NCBI GenBank assembly: GCA_023403475.1
Contig: JAEYEL010000026.1
Span: 1 to 14,584 of the forward strand
Source of the DNA: Actinomycetes bacterium
Lineage (GTDB): Bacteria > Actinomycetota > Coriobacteriia > Coriobacteriales > Eggerthellaceae
DNA length: 14,584 nucleotides
Direction of reading: 5' to 3'
In this document: piece by piece, positions 6,965 to 12,918 of the stretch
How the letters are laid out: every line of letters starts with the position of its first letter
How positions within the stretch are numbered: position 1 is the stretch's first letter
Made by a program: the position numbers and the translations under genes
Notes under the pieces: model-generated
Seen by the model: the letters and a program-made list of their open reading frames with translations, nothing else
Databases searched by the model: none
What the model was told of the DNA's origin: nothing

Positions 6965-8665
6965 TTATATCTCGTTTACGCCCGCCTCGTCGAGCACTGC
7001 CTTCATGGCCCAAGGCGGCACTTTCGGCGTTGCCATCTGATCGTTCACGAACACGAAGGCGGTGTCGTAAGCGGGTTTGCGTTTAGGGAAAGTTCCCAAC
7101 CCGTCTGTGAAGTACACAAGCCCGCGCAGGTTGGAGAACTCGCCCTCGTCGACGAGCCTGTCCACGTATTCGAACACGGGGCGAAAATCGGTGCCGCCGA
7201 ACCCGCGCAGTTCGAACGATCCGAGGTAGCGGTCGAGGTCTTCTAGCGAGGTTATCTTCGTGTCGCTTTGCACGCGTGCGTCGCACTGCACGATGTGCAC
7301 GTTCACTTTCGACCCGTAGCTTTCCGACTCCTTCAGGATATCGTAGGTGCGCGAGACGAACGTACGCACCAGCTCGCCCGAACACGACCCCGACGTGTCG
7401 ATGGCGATGACGAACTCCCGCACGCGGTCGCATTCTTGGTATTCCAGCGGCTCCACAAGCGGCATGTTGCCGTAGCGCTTAAGGCCGTAGGTGTAGAAGA
7501 TGTAGTCGAATTCGTCCTCGTTGACCTTGATGTCTTCGGTGAGTACCGAGAACTTTCGCAGGAAATCGGCGTAGTTGCAGGTTTGGCGGTTGGCAATGGA
7601 AAGCATGTCCGCCAAGCTGCCGGCGTTCTCGTCCCAGACAAGCGAGCGCGATTCCAAGTCAAGCTCCACCTGCTTGGCAATGTTTCCCCAATTCCTCTGC
7701 GCTTGCGCGACCTGTTCGTTTTGTACGGGGTCGCTCGGCGAAGGAGGCGAAGGAGGCGGAGGGGGAGAAGGGGGCGAAGGCGCGTTGCCCGAAGGGGGCG
7801 AAGACTCGCCGTTTGAGGAAGACTCGCCGTCCGGAGGGGGCGAAGACTCGCCGTTTGAGGAGGGTTTGTTTTCGGAGTTTCCGGACGAAGGCTCGTTTGG
7901 CTCCTGGGGGTTCTGCGGGTTTTCGGAATTGTCTTCGCTTGGTTGGGAGCTTGCCGAAAGCGAGCGTTCGTCTTGGGAAGGCTTGTCTGGCATACCCTGT
8001 TTCGTGCGGGTTTGTTCGCCGTTTTCGTCATCGTCTTGCATGCACGCCCAAAGGCGATGGTCGTCGCGAGCGAACAGCGCCTCAAGCTGGTGCAACTCGT
8101 CAAGCTCGTCATCGCTTGCGGCTTCGGAGAACGCACGGTAGAGCTTAGTCGGCGAAAGCGACTCGCAGCGTTTCTTCAGACGCTTAAGCGCCTGGGCGCG
8201 AGCAGCGTCGTTTTCGCTGGGGAAACGCTCGTCGCAAAGTTCCATGGCAAGGCTTTCCGCCACAACGTCGCTCGCGAGCGACCATGCCCGCCCGTCTTCG
8301 TGCTTCTCGTCGAAGGGCTGCCTGAACAGGCAATGCAGAATGACTTGCAAGTAGTCGCGCACCGCCTCGTTCGGGTTTTCACGGAAGCGAAGCGCGAGCA
8401 GCAACGGTTCGTAGCGCAGCGCGGCGCCGTCCGTGGCTAGCGTGGCTCCCACGTTGGCGGGTGCAGGCGCAAGCTGCCACAGCGCCACATCCAGAAAACG
8501 CAGCTTCGTCATGAGCGTGTTCTGACACTCGCGCAGCACCTCGGCGGCTATCTGCTCGAGCGCGAGTTCTTCCCGCGAACTATCTTCCTGCAGATGATCT
8601 TTCGGTTCGAGGAAAACGCCGCTTGATGCATGCGACGGAGGGTTGCTGTTTGTTTGTGCTCTCAT
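6965..8665 (-). CDS. VWA-domain protein with DUF2201-like N-terminal domain, partner of the MoxR ATPase
   Basis: The protein has 566 residues in three parts. Residues about 30-205 resemble the metallopeptidase-like domain of DUF2201 proteins, but where a helical HExxH is expected the sequence reads ILHCLFRQ (H111), with no Glu after the His, so catalysis is doubtful. Residues about 211-318 are low-complexity Ser/Pro/Asn/Glu/Gly linker ending in a poly-Pro/Ser run. Residues about 414-566 are a von Willebrand A domain with a complete MIDAS: DTSGS (D423, S425, S427), T492 in GGTD, and D521 in YFTDG. An intact MIDAS implies metal-dependent binding of a partner protein. The gene starts 18 bp after the LRR gene stop and is followed 46 bp later by the MoxR ATPase gene, so co-transcription is likely. 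The ATG at 8665 has only a weak ribosome site, which suggests translational coupling to the LRR gene. Confidence 0.85.
   Translation of the reverse strand: MRAQTNSNPPSHASSGVFLEPKDHLQEDSSREELALEQIAAEVLRECQNTLMTKLRFLDVALWQLAPAPANVGATLATDGAALRYEPLLLALRFRENPNEAVRDYLQVILHCLFRQPFDEKHEDGRAWSLASDVVAESLAMELCDERFPSENDAARAQALKRLKKRCESLSPTKLYRAFSEAASDDELDELHQLEALFARDDHRLWACMQDDDENGEQTRTKQGMPDKPSQDERSLSASSQPSEDNSENPQNPQEPNEPSSGNSENKPSSNGESSPPPDGESSSNGESSPPSGNAPSPPSPPPPPSPPSPSDPVQNEQVAQAQRNWGNIAKQVELDLESRSLVWDENAGSLADMLSIANRQTCNYADFLRKFSVLTEDIKVNEDEFDYIFYTYGLKRYGNMPLVEPLEYQECDRVREFVIAIDTSGSCSGELVRTFVSRTYDILKESESYGSKVNVHIVQCDARVQSDTKITSLEDLDRYLGSFELRGFGGTDFRPVFEYVDRLVDEGEFSNLRGLVYFTDGLGTFPKRKPAYDTAFVFVNDQMATPKVPPWAMKAVLDEAGVNEI
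7794..7861 (-). repeat. Internal direct repeats encoding the Ser/Gly/Asn/Pro linker of the VWA protein
   Basis: A 26-bp segment is repeated identically at 7794-7819 and 7836-7861 (period 42 bp), and a 13-bp partial copy lies at 7818-7830. On the minus strand these encode SSNGESSPP-type units of the linker. The adjoining 7738-7790 stretch is G-rich on the plus strand and encodes the poly-Pro/Ser run. Such near-identical copies are prone to slippage, so linker length is likely to vary between strains. Confidence 0.75.
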
Positions 8666-8683
8666 GATTTCACTCGCTTATAC

Positions 8684-10228
8684 CTATAGGCTGAAGTCGA
8701 GGCGTCGCCCGCTGAAGCAGCGCCGTTTCAAGGTGAGCAGGTACCCGGTCACGGCGGCGTCGCTAAGCGCGCTCACGCGGTCTACGATGTCCGAGAAGTT
8801 GTCGGCGCCGATGAACCCCAGCTTGACAAGCTGGTCGAACCCGGTTAGATAGCCGCGCCGCGCGAAGACGACGCAGGTGTCTGCCAAGTTGCGCGTGAGC
8901 GATTCCGTGAAGTTCTTGCGAGCCGAATCGCTGAGGAACTGCGGACAGGAAAGACGGTCGAGCATGCGCTGCGTCCTGCCGAACGTGTCGCGCATGAAGA
9001 ACGTGGCCCGATCGCTGCATTCGCAGAGGGTTCGCGCATCCACCTTCCCGTTGATAAACACCTCTGCGAGGTTCGGCCTGAAGAAGCTGTCGGGCGGGTA
9101 GCGGATTTCAAGATAGTCTCTCCCGCATTCCTCTTCGTCTAGGTCAAGGCGCATAAGGTCGATGCCGTGCTTGTTCGTGAAGCTGTGCGGGTGCAGCGTG
9201 CGCATCCCTTTGTGCAGGTGCAGCGTGCGAATGGGCTCGCCGGCTACAAACGCATAGGGACCTATGCGCATCGCTTCTGGCGGTACGGTCACGTGGGGGT
9301 TGGTTCCAAAGTACAAAACGACGAAGCTGGTGCCGTTTGCGGTGCGCTCGCAAAGCAGACCCGATGCCGTATAGAACTTTCGGCACGCGGGATGCACGCG
9401 CACGCTGCGAAGTGTCGCACTCATGTGAGAGTCGCCGGTCACGAGTGCGCGCACGCCGAGGTGCGAAAACCTAGCCGGCAGATACAGCTCTTCAAGGCCG
9501 GAAAGGTAGAACGCCTCGTCGTCTATGCTCTCAAGCGATTCGGGGAACAGCACATGCCGTAGCGCCCGGCATCTGCTAAACGCCCTTTTCCCGATACGGC
9601 GCAGCCCCTCGGGAAGGACGACGCTTTCCACGGAGGAACTCGGAGAGTATGCGTTCGGCGCGATTTCGACGGTTTCTTCAAGCACGCGATGCTCGGTCGC
9701 CGCCGAAAGCATGCTGATAAGAATGAGCCCCTTGTTCGTTATGCGGTACAGCCCGCCTTGCCCGTCTTCTTTGAGGTAGGGGTTCAGCGGGTCTATGCGC
9801 ATGGTCGCGTGCGCGCCCCCGCATATGAGCGGCGTGCCTATGGCGAAGTTTTTGCCCATATGGCGCACGGTAGCGGGAACGTCGAGCCGCGCAAGCCCGG
9901 TGCGCATGAACGCGCCGTCACCGATGGAGGCAAGGCCGCTGTTCAGGTGGACGTCGCGCAGTTTCTGGCATTGGTAGAACGCCTTGTCGCCAATTTTCGC
10001 AAGGGCGTTTGGTGCGGTGAACTCCTCAAGATCGGTGCAGGAAAGTGCGAACGGCTCGAGCGTTTGCACGGAAGACGGCAAGACGATGCGTTTGAGCGAC
10101 GTTTGGTACATGAACGCCTTGTACCCGATGGTGTGGCATCCGTCGCGTACGACGCACACATCGCTTTCGGTCTTGCACGAAAGCAGCGTTGTGCCATCGT
10201 CGCTGTATCGTATGTTCTCGTTGCTCAT
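8684..10228 (-). CDS. BspA-like leucine-rich-repeat protein (LRR_5), predicted cytoplasmic
   Basis: The protein has 514 residues when read from the ATG at 10228. Repeats of the BspA/LRR_5 type run through residues about 30-350: IGYKAFMYQTSLKRIVLPSSV, IGDKAFYQCQKLRDVHLNSGL, IGDGAFMRTGLARLDVPATV and IGKRAFSRCRALRHVLFPESL are clear units with the usual IG..AF..C..L..V.LP pattern. Residues about 380-514 are a non-repeat helical domain ending in DAAVTGYLLTLKRR, similar to an ankyrin-like helical pair. There is no signal peptide, wall anchor or membrane helix, although many BspA proteins are surface-exposed. A TTG at 10312 would add 28 residues but lies inside the upstream repeats, so the ATG is preferred; the nearest Shine-Dalgarno (GAGGAA) is rather distant. 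As first gene of the operon with the VWA and MoxR genes it may supply target recognition; this is inference. Confidence 0.82.
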   Translation of the reverse strand: MSNENIRYSDDGTTLLSCKTESDVCVVRDGCHTIGYKAFMYQTSLKRIVLPSSVQTLEPFALSCTDLEEFTAPNALAKIGDKAFYQCQKLRDVHLNSGLASIGDGAFMRTGLARLDVPATVRHMGKNFAIGTPLICGGAHATMRIDPLNPYLKEDGQGGLYRITNKGLILISMLSAATEHRVLEETVEIAPNAYSPSSSVESVVLPEGLRRIGKRAFSRCRALRHVLFPESLESIDDEAFYLSGLEELYLPARFSHLGVRALVTGDSHMSATLRSVRVHPACRKFYTASGLLCERTANGTSFVVLYFGTNPHVTVPPEAMRIGPYAFVAGEPIRTLHLHKGMRTLHPHSFTNKHGIDLMRLDLDEEECGRDYLEIRYPPDSFFRPNLAEVFINGKVDARTLCECSDRATFFMRDTFGRTQRMLDRLSCPQFLSDSARKNFTESLTRNLADTCVVFARRGYLTGFDQLVKLGFIGADNFSDIVDRVSALSDAAVTGYLLTLKRRCFSGRRLDFSL

Positions 10229-10272
10229 GGGCGCTAACGCTTCCTCGCATCCCTCGGCAGTGCGTCTTATGA

Positions 10273-10337
10273 CAACCGCTTCCGAAAATATACTACACGC
10301 ATCTTGTGGCAACCGCTTCCGAAAAATATACTACACG
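10273..10337 (-). repeat. Duplicated 27/28-bp element upstream of the LRR gene
   Basis: The segment at 10273-10299 recurs at 10310-10337, identical except for one extra A in the A-run of the second copy; the period is 37 bp. On the minus strand each copy carries GTGTAGTATATTTT, whose TATATT matches five of six -10 positions. The element lies 45-110 bp before the LRR start codon. It could be a duplicated promoter or a pair of sites for a regulator of the LRR-VWA-MoxR operon. No strong -35 box accompanies it. Confidence 0.65.
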
Positions 10338-10494
10338 AAGCATAATGTGGTGCCGGCAAAGCGCCGACAACCCCGTAAACACCACCGTATCCGCGAATTC
10401 GCAGGAGCGGCAGGTGCTGGGGCATTCGCTGTGCGGGTTTTGCGACGGTTGCTCAACGGAAAGGTTACGGCTCGGGGGGAGCGCAGAAGATCGG
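10338..10494. other. Central part of the divergent intergenic region
   Basis: This stretch between the LRR-side repeats and the plus-strand promoter holds no convincing gene: overlapping open frames have no ribosome site and unusual amino-acid composition. I see GC-rich dyads such as GCCGGCAAAGCGCCG but no recognisable regulator site. I found no CTTGAGT/ACTCAAG (HAIR-like) element, which would have suggested HspR control of the chaperone operon. Confidence 0.4.
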
Positions 10495-10500
10495 TATAAT
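10495..10500 (+). promoter_or_regulatory. Consensus -10 box of the chaperone operon promoter
   Basis: TATAAT matches the -10 consensus perfectly and lies 125 bases before the first start codon of the plus-strand operon. The sequence 17 bp upstream is C/G-rich and has no recognisable -35 box, which suggests that an activator or an alternative -35 specificity is involved. The implied leader is roughly 118 bases. Confidence 0.5.
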
Positions 10501-10550
10501 CAAAATCTAGCACAGCGCATGCCGCGAGACACGAGACGCAGGACATGACG

Positions 10551-10569
10551 TATGCCAAAACATGGCATA
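10551..10569 (+). promoter_or_regulatory. Perfect 19-base inverted repeat in the chaperone operon leader
   Basis: TATGCCA (10551-10557) and TGGCATA (10563-10569) are perfect inverted repeats around an AAACA loop. It lies about 45 bases after the predicted transcription start. It could be an operator or an RNA hairpin at the 5' end of the transcript. Confidence 0.55.
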
Positions 10570-10588
10570 GAGCACAAAACATAGCATA

Positions 10589-10615
10589 TATAAGAGATAT
10601 ATAAGAGGTATAAGG
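10589..10615 (+). repeat. TATAAGAG repeats before the ribosome site
   Basis: TATAAGAG occurs at 10589-10596 and 10600-10607, and TATAAGG at 10609-10615, spaced 11 and 9 bases, close to one helical turn. The run leads directly into the Shine-Dalgarno (GGAAGAGGGG, 10614-10623). The A/U-rich unstructured leader may favour ribosome access; a protein-binding array is also possible. Confidence 0.5.
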
Positions 10616-10625
10616 AAGAGGGGAA

Positions 10626-11048
10626 ATGCCAGTGAAGGGCTTTCTTGAGCGTTTGCAGTGGAAGTTGGCAGTGTGGATGCAGGGACGCTATGGCATCGAC
10701 GGCTTCTCGCGCATGCTCGTCGTTTTCGGTTTGGTGCTCACGATAGCCTCGCTCCTTCCCTATCTGGGCGCTCTCTCATGGATCGCTTTCCTTGTGCTGG
10801 CATATGCGCTGTTTCGCGCGTTTTCGAAGAACCACGCGAAGCGCATGCGCGAAAACGAGGCTTACGAGCGGCTTTCGGCCAAGCCGAAGCAAGCCGTTTC
10901 CGTTGCGGGCAAGGCGTGGCGAAACCGAAAGACCACGCGCTACTTCAAGTGCAAGGGGTGCGGAACGGTTCTTTCGGTGCCGCGCGGCAAGGGAAAGCTA
11001 CATGTGACCTGCCCGAAATGTCATATGCAGACCCTGAGAAAGTCGTAG
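10626..11048 (+). CDS. Small two-helix membrane protein with C-terminal zinc ribbon
   Basis: The protein has 140 residues. An amphipathic N-terminus (FLERLQWKLAVWMQGRYG) is followed by two hydrophobic helices at about 29-46 and 48-65, separated by a short PYLGAL turn, then a basic region (about 66-107) and a zinc-ribbon pair, CKGC (109-112) and CPKC (129-132). The two helices with a short loop would place both ends, including the zinc ribbon, on the cytoplasmic side. It is the first gene of the plus-strand operon, with a strong Shine-Dalgarno, and ends 28 bp before the DUF5685 gene. The role is unknown; the zinc ribbon could recruit RNA, DNA or the downstream chaperone machinery to the membrane. 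I recognise no named family. Confidence 0.8.
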   Translation: MPVKGFLERLQWKLAVWMQGRYGIDGFSRMLVVFGLVLTIASLLPYLGALSWIAFLVLAYALFRAFSKNHAKRMRENEAYERLSAKPKQAVSVAGKAWRNRKTTRYFKCKGCGTVLSVPRGKGKLHVTCPKCHMQTLRKS

Positions 11049-11076
11049 CCCGCGCGGCGCGAATGGGTGGCTGGTC

Positions 11077-12012
11077 GTGTTCGGATACGTTGTGGCCAAC
11101 ATAGAAGATGCGACGGACGAGGAAAAGGCTCGCTATCATGCGGCATACTGCGGGCTGTGTCGAACGCTGGGGCGTAGATGCGGACAGCGCTGCCGCTTGG
11201 CGCTCAACTACGATATGACGTTTCTGGTGCTGCTGCTCGAGTCGCTCTACGAGCCGCCGACCATAACGTCGCGAGCGCGGTGCATGGCGCATCCGCTCAC
11301 GCAGCATGATTACACGTGCAGCGAAACGACCGATTATGCGGCCGATGTAACCGTGGCGTTGGCGTACCACAAATGCTTGGACGACTGGAACGATGACAGA
11401 AGCGTTGCGGCGCGGGTGGGCGCGGCGGCGCTTTCGAGTGCCTACCGACGCGTTCGGACGAGGCTGCCAAGGCAGTGCGGAGCCATAGAGCGCGAGCTGG
11501 CGGCTATCGGGCAGTTGGAGCGTGCGAGGCAAGAGGGTGCGGCGGACGAGGCGGCAAATGCGTTCGGGCATCTTATGGCGGAGCTGTTCGTGCGGGAAGA
11601 GGATCTGTGGTCGAACACGCTGCGGGCTGTCGGTTTCCATTTGGGGCGCTTCATCTATCTGATGGATGCGGTGTGCGACTTAAAGCGCGATGCGAAGCGC
11701 GGAAGCTACAACCCGCTTGCGGGGTTGGAATGTTTGCCGCAGGATATGGAAGTGGCTCTTTCGGTCATTGCGGGAAACGCGGTGGCCGAGTTCGAGAAGC
11801 TGCCGCTTGAGCAGGATTTGCACTTGCTGCGCAACGTGCTGTACTCAGGAATATGGCAAAAGTACAACGCGCAGTTCAAGGCTGACGAAAAAGAGGGCGC
11901 TGCGAGTGCGGCGGAAAGCGTGGAAGAAGCTGCGAGTGCGGCGGAAAGCACGGGGGAAAACGCGGGAGAAAACACGAACGCGGCGGAAAGCACGAGAGAG
12001 ACGAGAGCATGA
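11077..12012 (+). CDS. DUF5685 family protein
   Basis: This 311-residue protein is read from a GTG at 11077 with GGGTGG six bases upstream; the start MFGYV is typical of DUF5685. Conserved features are YCGLCRTLG (24-32) with C25 and C28, a mainly helical body, and two acidic motifs, CLDDWNDD (100-107) and LMDAVCDLKRD (195-205), followed by GSYNPL. The C-terminal tail (about 270-311) is Ala/Glu/Ser/Thr-rich with a 10-residue repeat and is probably disordered. The family has no known function. The gene overlaps the J-domain gene by four bases (ATGA, 12009-12012), so the two are translationally coupled and a functional link to the Hsp70 system is likely. The spaced Asp-rich motifs recall all-alpha isoprenoid-synthase-type active sites, but this is only a resemblance. 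Confidence 0.8.
   Translation: MFGYVVANIEDATDEEKARYHAAYCGLCRTLGRRCGQRCRLALNYDMTFLVLLLESLYEPPTITSRARCMAHPLTQHDYTCSETTDYAADVTVALAYHKCLDDWNDDRSVAARVGAAALSSAYRRVRTRLPRQCGAIERELAAIGQLERARQEGAADEAANAFGHLMAELFVREEDLWSNTLRAVGFHLGRFIYLMDAVCDLKRDAKRGSYNPLAGLECLPQDMEVALSVIAGNAVAEFEKLPLEQDLHLLRNVLYSGIWQKYNAQFKADEKEGAASAAESVEEAASAAESTGENAGENTNAAESTRETRA
11899..11949 (+). repeat. 30-bp period tandem repeat in the DUF5685 tail
   Basis: A 21-bp unit is identical at 11899-11919 and 11929-11949 and encodes AASAAES twice, followed by degenerate copies (NAGENT, NAAEST). It forms the low-complexity C-terminal tail and is likely to vary in copy number. Confidence 0.7.
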
Positions 12013-12896
12013 ACAGCACTATGAGCAACCCCTACGCCGTGTTGGGCGTGAGCGAGAGCGCCACTCCCGACGAGGTGAAGAAGGCGTATCGGAAGAAGGC
12101 GCGCGAGAACCACCCTGACCTGAACCCGAACGATCCTTCCGCCGCCGAGCGCATGAACCAGATCAACGAGGCGTACGATCGCATTATGAATCCGGAGAAG
12201 TACGCGGCTCGCGACAGACGCGCCGGCGCTGCGGGCGGCGCGTACGGAGGCGCGAGTTCGGGCGGCGCGGGCTCCGGGCCGGGTTCAGGATACGGCGGCG
12301 CCTCGGGATACGGCGGCGGCGCCTATGGCAACCCCTATGGCACCTCCGGCTCGGGCGGCGCGTACGGCGGCGCAGGCCGCGGGCAAAGTGCAGGTGGCGG
12401 GCAGGGTTGGGGAACCGAAGGCCCTTACGGCTGGACCGGCGGTTTTGGCTTCGATTTCGACGACCTGTTCGGCTTCGGAGGTGCAGGCACCGCCAGCGGC
12501 GAGCCTATCCATCCTGAGGCTTCCATGCACGACAGCGCAACGGTTCGCCAAGCCATTGCGGCCATCAACGCCGGCAACTATCAGCAGGCGGTTACGTTGC
12601 TCGCCTCCGTTGTGAGCGGCCAGCGCAACGCACGGTGGTACTACCTTTCTGCACTGGCTCATCAGGGTGCGGGCAACACGCTTAGGGCGCTCGAGCTCAT
12701 TCGCAAGGCCGTGCAGATGGATCCCGGCAACTCCGACTACCAGCGCGCGCAACGTCAGTTTCAGCATGCGGGCACAACCTATCGGCAGGAGGGGCAGGCG
12801 CAAGGATTCAGCATAGGCTTCGTGGATCCGGCCACCATCTGCTGCGGCTTGTGCCTCGCCCAAATGCTGTGCCGCGCGTTCATGCCGTTCTTTTAG
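12009..12896 (+). CDS. J-domain co-chaperone with G/F-rich linker, TPR-like region and Cys-rich C-terminus
   Basis: The protein has 295 residues. The J domain (about 6-65) carries the HPD motif (35-37), which stimulates Hsp70 ATP hydrolysis. Residues 72-160 are a Gly/Tyr/Ser-rich linker ending in FDFDDLFGFGG (148-158), similar to the DIF-like motif of J-protein G/F regions. Residues about 175-250 are TPR-like (AIAAINAGNYQQAVTLLASV, then NARWYYLSALAHQGAGNTLRALEL). The C-terminus is ICCGLCLAQMLCRAFMPFF with four cysteines (278, 279, 282, 288) in a hydrophobic segment. It lacks the zinc-finger and C-terminal beta domains of true DnaJ, so it is a specialised class C-type J-protein. It starts on the ATGA overlap with DUF5685, and the Hsp70 gene follows 22 bp later, so it is most likely the dedicated co-chaperone of that Hsp70. 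A second in-frame ATG four codons later is also possible. Confidence 0.88.
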   Translation: MNSTMSNPYAVLGVSESATPDEVKKAYRKKARENHPDLNPNDPSAAERMNQINEAYDRIMNPEKYAARDRRAGAAGGAYGGASSGGAGSGPGSGYGGASGYGGGAYGNPYGTSGSGGAYGGAGRGQSAGGGQGWGTEGPYGWTGGFGFDFDDLFGFGGAGTASGEPIHPEASMHDSATVRQAIAAINAGNYQQAVTLLASVVSGQRNARWYYLSALAHQGAGNTLRALELIRKAVQMDPGNSDYQRAQRQFQHAGTTYRQEGQAQGFSIGFVDPATICCGLCLAQMLCRAFMPFF

Positions 12897-12918
12897 CGAA
12901 TAGTGAAAGGAAGCGCTC

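Noticed and set aside
7794..7861. Possible mobile element or CRISPR from 26-bp repeats
   Set aside because: The repeats are in frame within the VWA gene and encode a low-complexity linker.
7268..8141. Plus-strand frames with Gly/Glu/Ser or Arg-rich runs
   Set aside because: They are the reverse reading of the low-complexity Pro/Ser linker of the VWA protein.
10229..10312. TTG start adding 28 residues to the LRR protein
   Set aside because: The extra residues are encoded within the duplicated promoter-like element, with no ribosome site before the TTG.
10331..10582. A Cys-rich minus-strand small frame
   Set aside because: It crosses the predicted plus-strand promoter and leader and has no ribosome site or recognisable family.
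12897..12918. CIRCE or HAIR heat-shock operator before dnaK
   Set aside because: The 22-bp gap holds only a ribosome site; no such inverted repeat is present there or in the operon leader.
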